This document shows positions 16,119 through 24,578 of a DNA stretch of 64,000 bases, in pieces; positions within the stretch are counted from its first letter, which is position 1; every line of letters starts with the position of its first letter. This stretch comes from Psychroserpens mesophilus. Its GTDB lineage: Bacteria > Bacteroidota > Bacteroidia > Flavobacteriales > Flavobacteriaceae. The DNA lies in the NCBI RefSeq assembly GCF_000826645.1, contig NZ_JXJP01000002.1, forward strand, positions 62,001 to 126,000. The letters are read 5' to 3'. Below the pieces are notes generated by a model. It had not been told where the DNA came from. It ran no database searches and saw only the letters and a program-made list of their open reading frames with translations. The position numbers were made by a program, and so were the translations under genes.

Positions 16119-18866
16119 ATGAATGCTACCAAACACCAAACACAAAATACCAAATATCTTGAACTTTCAGGTTTAGAACGGCTAGTTGTTACACCAGAAA
16201 GTAATTTTATAAACGTAGGCGAACGGACTAATGTTACAGGTTCAAGAAAATTTCTTCGGTTAATAAAGGAAGAAAAATACGATGAAGCATTAAGTGTGGC
16301 TAGAGATCAGGTTGAAGGTGGCGCACAGATTCTTGATGTCAATATGGATGAAGGCATGCTGGATGGAAAAACAGCAATGATTAAATTTCTGAATCTTATT
16401 GCATCAGAGCCTGATATTTCTAGAATACCAATAATGATTGACAGCTCTAAATGGGAAATTATTGAAGCTGGATTACAAGTGGCTCAAGGGAAATGTGTCG
16501 TAAATTCTATTAGTTTAAAGGAAGGTGAAGATGAATTTATTAGACAAGCAAAACTTGTAAAACGTTATGGAGCTGCAGTTATCGTTATGGCTTTTGATGA
16601 GAAAGGTCAGGCAGATACTTACGAACGTCGCATTGAAATTTGTAAGCGTTCGTATGACATTCTGGTTAATCACGTCCATTTTCCACCTCAAGACATCATT
16701 TTTGATCCCAATATTTTTCCTGTGGCTACAGGTATGGATGAACATCGTTTAAATGCATTAGATTTTTTTAATGCAACGAAATGGATTCGTGAAAATCTGC
16801 CTTACGCTAATGTTTCAGGTGGTGTTAGTAATGTGTCCTTCTCTTTCAGAGGCAATTCCATTGTTCGTGAAGCGATTAATTCTGCATTTTTATATCACGC
16901 CATTCAGCATGGAATGAATTTAGGAATTGTGAATCCAACGTTACTAGAGGTTTATGATGAAATTCCGAAGGATTTATTACAGCATGTTGAGGATGTTTTA
17001 TTCGACAAGCATGAGGATGCTACTGAGCGATTATTAGATTTTGCTGAAACTCTAAAAGACCAGAAAAAAGAAGACACAGTTAAAATTTTAGAGTGGCGAA
17101 GTGAGCCATTACAAGACCGAATTACTCATAGTCTCGTTAAGGGAATTGACACGTTTATCATTGAAGATGTCGAGGAAGCGCGTTTAGCTTCTGATAAACC
17201 TATAGAAGTTATTGAAGGTCATTTGATGATTGGGATGAATGTTGTTGGTGACCTTTTTGGAAGCGGAAAAATGTTTCTGCCTCAAGTGGTAAAATCGGCT
17301 CGTGTGATGAAAAAAGCCGTAGCGTATTTACAACCTTTTATTGAAGCTGAAAAAGATGGAAAGCAGGAGTTTGCAGGAAAAATTTTAATGGCAACTGTAA
17401 AAGGCGATGTACACGATATTGGTAAAAATATTGTGAGTGTTGTTTTGGCATGTAATAATTATGAAATCATCGACTTAGGTGTGATGGTGCCTCCCGAAAA
17501 AATAATTGAGGCAGCAGTTAGCGAAGACGTTGATGTCATTGGACTTAGTGGTTTGATAACACCATCACTTGATGAAATGGTTTACCTTTCTAAAGCTATG
17601 AAAAAGGAAAATTTAAGCATTCCATTAATCATTGGTGGTGCAACCACATCTAAAGCGCATACGTCAGTTAAAATTGCTCCAAATTACGATCACACTGTGG
17701 TTCATATTAATGATGCGTCAAGAGCAGTAACTGTCGTTGGAAACTTGTTGCAAAAAGACAATCATATCTATAAAGAACAAGTACGACAGGAGTATGATAC
17801 ATTCCGTGAGCAATTTCTAAACAGAGGCAAACGAAAAGAATACCTGTCGATTGAAGCTGCTCGAAAAAATAAATATCAAATTGATTGGAATACCACTGAA
17901 ATAGTAAAACCTAATCAGTTAGGTATTCAGGTTATTAATGATTTTAACATTGCAAATCTTGAAGCGTTTATTGACTGGAGTCCGTTTTTTAGAAGTTGGG
18001 ATCTTCACGGAAAGTATCCAGATATACTAAACGATGAGGTCGTTGGTGAACAAGCTAAGGAGTTGTTCAAGGATGCACAAGCACTATTGAATCGGATTAT
18101 TGACGAACAACTGTTGACCGCAAAAGCTGTTTTCGGATTATTTCCTGCTAACACCATTAACGATGATGACATTGAAGTGTCAATTAAAGGCTGTCATGCT
18201 GAACTTGATTCAGCATCTCATGAAGAAGATGTGATTTCTCCTCGACCAGACACGTTCAAATTCCTAACCCTTCGACAGCAGTTAAAGAAAAGAGAAGGCA
18301 TACCAAATCATGCCTTAGCCGATTTTATTGCGCCAAAAGATTCAGGTATTCAAGATTATATTGGTGCATTTTGTGTTACCACAGGTTTTGGTACTCAGGA
18401 ACTGGCTCAACAATTTGAAGCTGATAATGATGATTATAATTCCATAATGATTAAAGCTTTAGCCGATCGATTAGCTGAAGCTTTTGCTGAATATCTCCAT
18501 AAAGATGTAAGAACCAAACATTGGGGTTATGCTAAAAATGAAGCGTTAACCAACTACGATTTGATAAAAGAAAGTTATAAAGGGATTCGTCCTGCACCAG
18601 GTTATCCTGCTTGTCCAGACCATCTAGAAAAAACCACATTGTGGCAGTTATTAGATGTTGAAAACCAAATAGGCGTAAAATTGACAGAAAGCTTAGCCAT
18701 GTGGCCAGCGGCAAGCGTAAGTGGTTATTATTTTGGGCATCCTGAAGCTAAATATTTTGGACTTGGGAAAATCACAAAAGACCAATTAAAAGATTATGCT
18801 CAACGTAGAGGCATTAGTGAGGCTGAAGCAGAAAAATGGTTAAATCCAAACCTCTCAGAAACTTAA
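16119..18866 (+). CDS. metH: Methionine synthase, pterin/cobalamin/reactivation half
   Basis: A 915-residue protein holding the remaining MetH domains. The methyltetrahydrofolate-binding barrel spans about 25-300 ([31 protein letters not shown]). The cobalamin cap and B12 domain span about 340-560, with the axial His in [11 protein letters not shown] near 430, then [13 protein letters not shown]. The SAM-binding reactivation domain covers about 590-910 ([28 protein letters not shown]). At about residues 690-708, where related proteins have a variable loop, it carries [16 protein letters not shown], the translation of a genomic palindromic repeat (18193-18217) inserted in frame. Flanking sequence DDIEV and [13 protein letters not shown] is normal, so the enzyme is probably functional. 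Confidence 0.96.
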   Translation: MNATKHQTQNTKYLELSGLERLVVTPESNFINVGERTNVTGSRKFLRLIKEEKYDEALSVARDQVEGGAQILDVNMDEGMLDGKTAMIKFLNLIASEPDISRIPIMIDSSKWEIIEAGLQVAQGKCVVNSISLKEGEDEFIRQAKLVKRYGAAVIVMAFDEKGQADTYERRIEICKRSYDILVNHVHFPPQDIIFDPNIFPVATGMDEHRLNALDFFNATKWIRENLPYANVSGGVSNVSFSFRGNSIVREAINSAFLYHAIQHGMNLGIVNPTLLEVYDEIPKDLLQHVEDVLFDKHEDATERLLDFAETLKDQKKEDTVKILEWRSEPLQDRITHSLVKGIDTFIIEDVEEARLASDKPIEVIEGHLMIGMNVVGDLFGSGKMFLPQVVKSARVMKKAVAYLQPFIEAEKDGKQEFAGKILMATVKGDVHDIGKNIVSVVLACNNYEIIDLGVMVPPEKIIEAAVSEDVDVIGLSGLITPSLDEMVYLSKAMKKENLSIPLIIGGATTSKAHTSVKIAPNYDHTVVHINDASRAVTVVGNLLQKDNHIYKEQVRQEYDTFREQFLNRGKRKEYLSIEAARKNKYQIDWNTTEIVKPNQLGIQVINDFNIANLEAFIDWSPFFRSWDLHGKYPDILNDEVVGEQAKELFKDAQALLNRIIDEQLLTAKAVFGLFPANTINDDDIEVSIKGCHAELDSASHEEDVISPRPDTFKFLTLRQQLKKREGIPNHALADFIAPKDSGIQDYIGAFCVTTGFGTQELAQQFEADNDDYNSIMIKALADRLAEAFAEYLHKDVRTKHWGYAKNEALTNYDLIKESYKGIRPAPGYPACPDHLEKTTLWQLLDVENQIGVKLTESLAMWPAASVSGYYFGHPEAKYFGLGKITKDQLKDYAQRRGISEAEAEKWLNPNLSET
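18193..18217 (+). repeat. In-frame palindromic repeat inside metH (family 3)
   Basis: TGCTGAA and TTCAGCA (18197-18203 and 18209-18215) around a CTTGA spacer form a hairpin, preceded by GTCA. Nearly the same sequence, with TTCTGAA / TTCAGAA, occurs between genes at 63272-63295. The translated form CHAELDSAS is a recognisable product of such repeats when they fall in coding DNA. Confidence 0.85.
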
Positions 18867-18942
18867 CAATTTCTTAGAATTGGGATGATAATCAGATGAT
18901 CGTAAAGTTGTTGCTTTGCTATAAAATTTAAGAATCTAAATT

Positions 18943-19032
18943 ATGAAAAAGTACAAATTAGAATTGAGATTTGCTTTGCACTTAGTTCTTCTTACGATTG
19001 TCGCGTTGCTTGGAGCAAATTTGATTAGTTAG
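18943..19032 (+). CDS. Possible 29-residue single-membrane-helix protein
   Basis: ATG at 18943 opens a 29-codon frame reading MKKYKLELRFALHLVLLTIV and continuing as a hydrophobic helix (ALLGANLIS). The layout is a short basic N-terminus and then one hydrophobic segment of about 19 residues. It lies 77 bp after the reactivation half of metH, on the same strand, and immediately before repeat copy C. It is too short for family assignment and could be chance or the remnant of a longer gene cut by the repeat. In-frame ATG, adjacency and composition favour a real small membrane protein only weakly. Confidence 0.35.
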   Translation: MKKYKLELRFALHLVLLTIVALLGANLIS

Positions 19033-19037
19033 TCTTT

Positions 19038-19185
19038 GCGTTAGTGATTGAACGTTTCGACTGCGCTTAACGCAGGCTAATTGTTTGAGCTCTGCACCTT
19101 AAGTGCAAGCGAGTAGTGAAAGCACGACGTTTTGCGATCCTGCAAGGTTTTCAGAACCTTGTAGGTATGAGTAAAACGTAACGCC
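19038..19185 (-). repeat. Dispersed structured repeat, family 1, copy C, with two nested palindromes
   Basis: Reverse orientation relative to copies A and B, bounded by GCGTTAG (19038) and GTAACGCC (19178-19185). Read on the minus strand, hairpin 1 has arms CGTTTT / AAAACG but its loop holds a second palindrome (19139-19165, arms CCTGCAAGG-type / CCTTGTAGG). Hairpin 2 is GCT-TGCAC / GTGCA-AGC. The shared GAGCTCAAACAA is followed by an extra family 2 element (19053-19072) before TTCAATCACTAACGC. The whole gap between metH and metF (360 bp) is this repeat plus the small ORF at 18943. Confidence 0.8.
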
Positions 19186-19226
19186 ATAATAAAAATTAAA
19201 TAGAGAATTGCATTTACAGAGATGAT

Positions 19227-20183
19227 ATGAAAGTAACTGAACATATAAAAAAAGCTAACGGAAACACGCAGTTTTCATTCGAAATTTTGCCACCTTTAAA
19301 AGGTCAGCATATCCAATCTATATTTGATAATATTGATCCCTTAATGGAATTTAAACCTCCTTTTATTGATGTCACGTATCACAGGGAAGAATATGTGTAT
19401 AAAGAACTCGAAAATGGATTGCTCAAAAAGCAGGTTGTTAAAAAGCGACCTGGAACGGTTGGAATTTGTGCGGCCATTCAAAATAAATATGGTGTGGATG
19501 CTATTCCACACATTTTGTGTGGCGGATTTACAAAAGAAGACACTGAAAACTTCTTAATCGATCTCGATTTTCTGGGCATAAATAATGTGATGGCACTTCG
19601 TGGTGATGCTGTTAAAACCGAAACCTATTTTAAAGCCGAAAAAGAAGGTCATGCCTATGCCAGCGAATTAGTGAATCAGATTACCGACTTAAACAAGGGT
19701 ATCTATTTGGATGAAGAATTAAAAAACTCATCAGAAACTAATTTTTGTGTTGGTGTTGCTGCTTATCCAGAAAAACATGCCGAAGCACCAAGTTTGGACA
19801 GTGACATTTATTTTTTGAAAAAGAAAATAAAAAATGGTGCACAGTATATCGTGACACAAATGTTTTTTGACAATAGTAAATACTTCGAATTTTTAAATAA
19901 ATGCCGAAAGGAAGGTATTACAGTACCAATCATTCCAGGTCTAAAACCCATAGCAACGAAGAAACAACTCAATTTAATTCCGCATCGATTTCATGTAGAT
20001 TTACCTGAAGATTTAATTATTGAAATTGTAAAATGTAAAGATAATAGCGCTGTAAGACAAGTTGGGATTGAATGGTGTATCGACCAATCAAAAGCCTTAC
20101 AAAAAGCCGGAATTCCAATTTTACATTATTACTCTATGGGAAAGAGTGATAATATTCATGCTGTGGCTTCTAACGTGTTTTAA
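19227..20183 (+). CDS. metF: Methylenetetrahydrofolate reductase
   Basis: This 318-residue flavoprotein reduces 5,10-methylenetetrahydrofolate to the 5-methyl form used by methionine synthase. It has the usual TIM-barrel features: FSFEILPPLKG at the N-terminus with the catalytic Glu, then PFIDVTYHREEYV, GINNVMALRGDAVK, CVGVAAYPEKHAEAP, and the substrate-binding YIVTQMFFDNSKYFEFL. Length is typical. It follows metH on the same strand, separated by a repeat-filled gap, and is probably under the same SAM riboswitch if transcription reads through; no separate promoter is obvious. It supplies the substrate for the enzyme encoded upstream. Confidence 0.97.
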   Translation: MKVTEHIKKANGNTQFSFEILPPLKGQHIQSIFDNIDPLMEFKPPFIDVTYHREEYVYKELENGLLKKQVVKKRPGTVGICAAIQNKYGVDAIPHILCGGFTKEDTENFLIDLDFLGINNVMALRGDAVKTETYFKAEKEGHAYASELVNQITDLNKGIYLDEELKNSSETNFCVGVAAYPEKHAEAPSLDSDIYFLKKKIKNGAQYIVTQMFFDNSKYFEFLNKCRKEGITVPIIPGLKPIATKKQLNLIPHRFHVDLPEDLIIEIVKCKDNSAVRQVGIEWCIDQSKALQKAGIPILHYYSMGKSDNIHAVASNVF

Positions 20184-20214
20184 AAATCCATTTCTAAAAT
20201 CGTTTATTTAAGCT

Positions 20215-20222
20215 TACTTTTG
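20215..20222 (+). promoter_or_regulatory. Promoter -7 element for the 20251 aminotransferase
   Basis: TACTTTTG followed by CAG matches the TAnnTTTG consensus and lies 28 bp before the ATG at 20251. A -33 motif is not clear in the AT-rich upstream sequence. Confidence 0.55.
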
Positions 20223-20250
20223 CAGCACGAAATCGATATAGTTTATAGCC

Positions 20251-21510
20251 ATGCAAACATCAAAATTAGCTGAAGGATTAAAAGGGTCTGAAATTATTAA
20301 AATCGCTGGAGAAGTGAATGCTCTTAAAGCTCAAGGCGAAGTGATTTATAATCAAACCATTGGAGATTTTGATGCCACTATTTTTCCTATTCCAGAAGAA
20401 TTGAAAAGCGAGATTATTGCTGCATATCATAATAACCAAACAAATTATCCTGCGGCAAATGGGATGGAAGTGTTGCGTGAAAGTGTATCGTCTTATTTAT
20501 CTAACCGTCTTGGTCTTGACTATTCTAAAAATGAAATTCTAATTTCTGGAGGTGCTCGACCATTAATTTATGCAATTTATCAAACCGTTTTAGATCTTGA
20601 AGATACGGTTTTATATCCAGTGCCTTCATGGAATAACGATGCCTACACTTATCTGGCCAGAAATAATTCGGTTATTATCGAAACAACACCTGAAAATAAA
20701 TTCATGCCTACGGTTGAGGATATTAAACCTCATATTAAACATGTGAATTTAATAGCGCTGTGTTCACCTTTAAATCCGACAGGAACAACCTTCGATAAAC
20801 AAACGCTTACAGATATTTCGAAACTTGTTGTTGATGAAAATAAACGCAGACTTCAAAATAACGAAAAACCATTGTATGTGCTTTATGACCAGATTTACTG
20901 GCAACTGACTTATGGTTCAACTGAGCATTACAATCCTGTAGAGTTAGTTCCTGAAATGCGAGATTGTACCATTTTCGTAGATGGGATTTCAAAAGCGTTC
21001 GCTGCAACAGGTGTTCGAGTTGGTTGGGCTTTCGGTCCTGTCCATGTGATTAATAAAATGAAAGCCATGCTGAGTCATATTGGTGCCTGGTCTCCAAAGG
21101 CTGAACAGATGGCAACAGCGTCTTATTTAAATCAGACCGAAGCTGTTTCAAACTACTTAGAGCATATAAAAAGTGAGCTGGATTTTAGATTGCATCGTTT
21201 TTATGATGGTTTCCAGAGTCTGAAGTCTGAAGGATTTCCTGTTAATGCTATTGAGCCAGAAGCTGCATTATATTTAACGGTTCAAATTGATCTTATTGGA
21301 AAGACAACTACTGAAGGAAATACCTTATCGACCATTCAGGAAGTAACAAGTTATTTGCTTACGGAAGCTAAACTGGCCATCGTACCTTTTTATGCCTTTG
21401 GAACTTCTGAAGACTCAAACTGGTTTAGACTTTCAGTCGGAACTTCTAAAAAAGAAGATATTTCAACCATATTTGAATTGTTAAAGCAAGCACTAAACAA
21501 TGTATCGTAG
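20251..21510 (+). CDS. Class I/II PLP-dependent aminotransferase
   Basis: A 419-residue fold-type I aminotransferase. Recognisable are the substrate/PLP region FPIPEELKSEIIAAYHNNQT, ILISGGARPLIYAIYQTVLD, the Asn in LCSPLNPTGTTFDKQ, the Tyr in YVLYDQIYWQLTYG, and the Schiff-base Lys in DGISKAFAATGVRVGWAFGP. It resembles aspartate/tyrosine-type aminotransferases of Bacteroidota; the exact amino acid substrate cannot be told from sequence. It starts downstream of its own promoter and ends 45 bp before the deacylase gene's chosen ATG. It is a different gene from the aminotransferase in the pheA operon at 25403. Confidence 0.9.
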   Translation: MQTSKLAEGLKGSEIIKIAGEVNALKAQGEVIYNQTIGDFDATIFPIPEELKSEIIAAYHNNQTNYPAANGMEVLRESVSSYLSNRLGLDYSKNEILISGGARPLIYAIYQTVLDLEDTVLYPVPSWNNDAYTYLARNNSVIIETTPENKFMPTVEDIKPHIKHVNLIALCSPLNPTGTTFDKQTLTDISKLVVDENKRRLQNNEKPLYVLYDQIYWQLTYGSTEHYNPVELVPEMRDCTIFVDGISKAFAATGVRVGWAFGPVHVINKMKAMLSHIGAWSPKAEQMATASYLNQTEAVSNYLEHIKSELDFRLHRFYDGFQSLKSEGFPVNAIEPEAALYLTVQIDLIGKTTTEGNTLSTIQEVTSYLLTEAKLAIVPFYAFGTSEDSNWFRLSVGTSKKEDISTIFELLKQALNNVS

Positions 21511-21555
21511 TTGTTATTTCAATTATTCTTTTACTTTTGTTTCAGAATAAATTGC

Positions 21556-22653
21556 ATGAAGTTTTACCTAACTATTTTATTTACGCTTTCCTTTGTTTCT
21601 TTGTTTTCGCAAGAGGAAGAGCCCAATATTTTTACCATAGACGCTAATTTTTTTTATGGTACTATTTTAGAGCATAATCCCGACATCTCACATCTTATTA
21701 CTGAACATCCAACAGGATTGATTTTAAGTTACAACAAAAAAACTTACGGTTTTAAAGATTGGGAAAGTAGATACAACTATCCAGATTGGGGATTTTCATT
21801 TATTTATCAGGATATGAAAAATGAAAATTTGGGTCAAAACTATAGTTTGTATGCACATTACAATATGTATTTTCTAAAACGACGTCTTAATTTGAGAATC
21901 GGACAAGGTTTAGCTTACAATACAAATCCTTATGATAAAGCCACAAATTTTACTAACAATGCCTATGGATCGCATCTATTGAGCACCACGTATTTGATGT
22001 TTAATTATAAGAAAGAAAATATATTTAAAGGCTTCGGACTTCACGCAGGAATTTCAGTTATACATTATTCTAATGCCAATTTTAGAGCGCCAAATACGTC
22101 TACAAATACATTTGTATTTAATATTGGAGCAAATTATATGTTTAATTATCAAGATGAACCAGAATACCTACCATCTACAGAAGACAAGAAGTTTAAAGAA
22201 AAGATAAAATATAATCTTGTATTTAGATCTGGAGTTAACGAAAGCGATGTGATTGGTGTTGGTCAATTTCCCTTTTATATTGTGTCTGCTTATGCCGATA
22301 AGCGATTGAACCGAAAAAGCGCAATCCAACTTGGAGCAGATGTATTCTTTTCAAAATTTCTGGAAGAGTTGATTTACTATTACTCTGTCGCGTTTCCAGA
22401 ATTTGACGTTAGTGGTGAAGAAGATTGGAAGCGTATCGGTATTTTCGTTGGACACGAATTATTTATCAATAAAATGTCGATTATCACGCAATTGGGATAC
22501 TATGTTTATTATCCTTACGATTTTGAAGGACGCGTATATAATAGAATTGGATTAAAACGTTATTTTGGAGATACATTTTTTGGAGCTATTACCTTAAAGT
22601 CTCATGGAGCTAAAGCTGAAGCTGTAGAATTTGGAATAGGAGTTAGACTATGA
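21556..22653 (+). CDS. PagL-like acyloxyacyl hydrolase / lipid A 3-O-deacylase family protein
   Basis: A 365-residue exported protein. The start at 21556 gives a good signal peptide (MKFYLTILFTLSFVSLFSQ); an upstream in-frame start would add 15 residues. The body is an outer-membrane barrel with the His-Ser pair of the lipid A deacylase family in LHAGISVIHYSNANFRAPN, plus GFKDWESRYNYPDWGFSFIY and a C-terminal FGIGVRL. Enzymes of this family trim acyl chains of lipid A. Bacteroidota members are longer than PagL, as here. Its stop overlaps the next gene's start by 4 bp (ATGA), so the two are coupled. Confidence 0.85.
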   Translation: MKFYLTILFTLSFVSLFSQEEEPNIFTIDANFFYGTILEHNPDISHLITEHPTGLILSYNKKTYGFKDWESRYNYPDWGFSFIYQDMKNENLGQNYSLYAHYNMYFLKRRLNLRIGQGLAYNTNPYDKATNFTNNAYGSHLLSTTYLMFNYKKENIFKGFGLHAGISVIHYSNANFRAPNTSTNTFVFNIGANYMFNYQDEPEYLPSTEDKKFKEKIKYNLVFRSGVNESDVIGVGQFPFYIVSAYADKRLNRKSAIQLGADVFFSKFLEELIYYYSVAFPEFDVSGEEDWKRIGIFVGHELFINKMSIITQLGYYVYYPYDFEGRVYNRIGLKRYFGDTFFGAITLKSHGAKAEAVEFGIGVRL

Positions 22654-23399
22654 AAAAAGTGTTATTTATAATTTTTGCAACTGTACTGTGTTCCTGTAAT
22701 AGCGAAGATGCACCAGACTGTTTTCAAAATTCTGGAGCAATTTTGCAACAGGAATTTAGTGTTAGTGACTTTTCAAAAATCACTGTTTTTCCAAGAGTAG
22801 AACTCATAATCAAACAGGAAGCTACTCAAAAGATTGTTGTTGAAACGGGAGAATATTTATTGAATGATATTGAAATCAAAGTAGAAAACAACCGATTGCT
22901 CATTACCAATAATAATGCTTGTAACCTCACAAGAAATTATGGGATTACTAAAGTGTATGTGAGTGCACCCAATGTAACCGAAATTAGAAATGCATCTGGT
23001 TCAACCGTCAAAAGTGATGGAGTTCTGGGTTATGACAATTTAAAACTAGTTTCCGAAGATTTTAATGCTGAAGGCGATGTGAATAACAATGGAGACTTTC
23101 ATGTACAAGTAGATAGTGTTACGTTGGATTGTATAGTGAATAATTTATCGTCTGTTTTTGTAAGTGGAACGGTTGATGATTTGTTCGTTGGGTATTACTC
23201 TGGTGATGCACGTTTTGAAGGTAGACATCTTGTAGCTCAAAATATTGCCATATTTCAAAGAAGCAGTAACGATCTAATTCTTAATCCTCAGCAATCACTA
23301 AGTGGTGAAATTAGAAGCACAGGTAATGTGATTGTCGTAAATACACCTCCAATCATTGACATTGAGCAGTTCTACACAGGTCATTTGATTTTTGAATAA
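22650..23399 (+). CDS. GIN-domain (DUF2807) lipoprotein
   Basis: A 249-residue protein with a lipoprotein signal (MKKVLFIIFATVLCSCNSED). The mature part is a right-handed beta-helix of the head GIN / DUF2807 type: FSVSDFSKITVFPRVELIIK, VVETGEYLLNDIEIKVENN, and the repeating ASGSTVKSDGVLGYDNLKLV pattern, in which successive turns have small residues and Asn/Asp. These proteins are thought to be envelope-associated auto-transporter adhesin-like domains in Bacteroidota, with no defined function. It overlaps the deacylase gene by 4 bp. Its 3' end is convergent with gldA, with only a few bases between. Confidence 0.85.
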   Translation: MKKVLFIIFATVLCSCNSEDAPDCFQNSGAILQQEFSVSDFSKITVFPRVELIIKQEATQKIVVETGEYLLNDIEIKVENNRLLITNNNACNLTRNYGITKVYVSAPNVTEIRNASGSTVKSDGVLGYDNLKLVSEDFNAEGDVNNNGDFHVQVDSVTLDCIVNNLSSVFVSGTVDDLFVGYYSGDARFEGRHLVAQNIAIFQRSSNDLILNPQQSLSGEIRSTGNVIVVNTPPIIDIEQFYTGHLIFE

Positions 23400-23402
23400 C
23401 GA

Positions 23403-24299
23403 TTAATCTGAGGTCAATTCTCTAAATAAACTTTCGAGGCTAGCATTTTTCTGATTCAATTGAAGGATTTTCAATGCATTATCGTGAGCAAAATCAAAGA
23501 CATGAGAACGCATATCATCAGACGTTGAAAATGTAATTTCATAGACAAAATCATGGGTATTTTTTACGGTATTCACATGCGGTAATTTTAATAAAAAGAC
23601 GTCTTCTACCCGATAATCAAATTCTACAATAACCGTTTGCTCTTTTTCATCACGAAGCTCTTTCAGCTTTTTATCGGCGACAATCTTTCCTTTATTAATA
23701 ATGATAACGCGATCACAAATCGCTTCAACTTCCTGCATAATGTGAGTTGATAAAAATACCGTTTTATTTTTGCCAACCGTTTTTATTAAATGTCGTATAT
23801 CAACCAACTGATTTGGGTCAAGACCAGTTGTAGGTTCATCAAGAATTAAAACATCAGGTTCATGTAATAACGCGTTTGCTAATCCGACACGTTGACGATA
23901 CCCTTTCGACAATTGTCCGATTTTTTTATGTGCTTCAGGTGTTAAACCCGTTAGCTCAATCACATCATGAACTCTGGATTTATCTGTATTGTAAACATTG
24001 GCGTTAAACGTCAAATATTCTCTAACGTACATGTCGAGATATAAAGGATTGTGTTCAGGAAGATAGCCAACACTGGTTTGGACACGCTGTTTGTCTTTTG
24101 AAACATCAAAACTATTGACTTTTGCTGAGCCTTCAGAAGCATTGATATAGGTCGTTAATATTTTCATTAAAGTTGATTTTCCTGCGCCATTCGGACCCAG
24201 AAAACCTACGATTTCTCCTTTATTAACTGAAAATGAAATGCTGTCAAGGGCTTTCTGTTCACCATAAACTTTCGAAATGTTTTCAACTTCAATAGACAT
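23403..24299 (-). CDS. gldA: Gliding motility ABC transporter ATP-binding subunit GldA
   Basis: A 298-residue ABC ATPase with Walker A GFLGPNGAGKSTLMKIL, Q-loop VGYLPEHNPLY, signature QLSKGYRQRVGLANALL, Walker B DVLILDEPTTGLDP and switch His in FLSTHIMQEVEAICD. The C-terminal extension (about 220-298: VEFDYRVEDVFLLKLPHVNT) is that of GldA. GldA works with GldF and GldG membrane subunits, needed for gliding in Flavobacterium johnsoniae; their genes are not in the window. It is monocistronic as far as seen and diverges from the pheA operon leader. Confidence 0.93.
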   Translation of the reverse strand: MSIEVENISKVYGEQKALDSISFSVNKGEIVGFLGPNGAGKSTLMKILTTYINASEGSAKVNSFDVSKDKQRVQTSVGYLPEHNPLYLDMYVREYLTFNANVYNTDKSRVHDVIELTGLTPEAHKKIGQLSKGYRQRVGLANALLHEPDVLILDEPTTGLDPNQLVDIRHLIKTVGKNKTVFLSTHIMQEVEAICDRVIIINKGKIVADKKLKELRDEKEQTVIVEFDYRVEDVFLLKLPHVNTVKNTHDFVYEITFSTSDDMRSHVFDFAHDNALKILQLNQKNASLESLFRELTSD

Positions 24300-24449
24300 A
24301 GACCAATTTGTTTTCTCAAAAATAGTAATTATAACGAATGACCACCTTCAAATTATGAATTCTTTAAAACTGAAACGTAAAACTCAAAAATAACGTATAA
24401 CAATTTTGATTTGTTAAAATAATAATTACATTAGCATCTTAATAATGAC

Positions 24450-24527
24450 ATGAACACATCAAATCATACATATTATAACTGGTTTTATTTCTTTTTTAGC
24501 GAAAAGAGAGAGACGTTATATGTATAA
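24450..24527 (+). CDS. Attenuator leader peptide of the Phe/Tyr operon
   Basis: ATG at 24450 opens a 25-codon frame whose product contains TYYNWFYFFF (residues 7-16), that is three Tyr, one Trp and four Phe codons in ten positions, ending at TAA 24525-24527. It is followed at once by alternative RNA hairpins and a terminator, then pheA. The layout is that of classical amino-acid attenuation leaders such as pheL. A ribosome stalled in the aromatic run would leave 24510-24521 free to form the antiterminator; a ribosome reaching the stop would cover it. Not detectable by gene finders because of its size. Confidence 0.85.
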   Translation: MNTSNHTYYNWFYFFFSEKRETLYV

Positions 24528-24578
24528 TTTATACTAATAAATATAATATGAGTCTCGATGGAAATCGGGACTTTTTTT
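24510..24578 (+). promoter_or_regulatory. Attenuator: antiterminator and terminator before pheA
   Basis: Antiterminator: GAGAC (24510-24514) with GTCTC (24552-24556), and GTTATAT (24515-24521) with ATATAAT (24541-24547). Terminator: AGTCTCGAT (24551-24559) with ATCGGGACT (24564-24572), loop GGAA, then seven T (24572-24578). The two structures share GTCTC, so they exclude each other. The pheA ATG begins directly after the T run, so the terminator stem would also cover the ribosome landing site. Confidence 0.85.

Noticed and set aside
24558-24578. In-frame ATG upstream of pheA (adds MEIGTFF)
   Set aside because: It lies in the loop of the attenuator terminator; the homologous protein start is at 24579.
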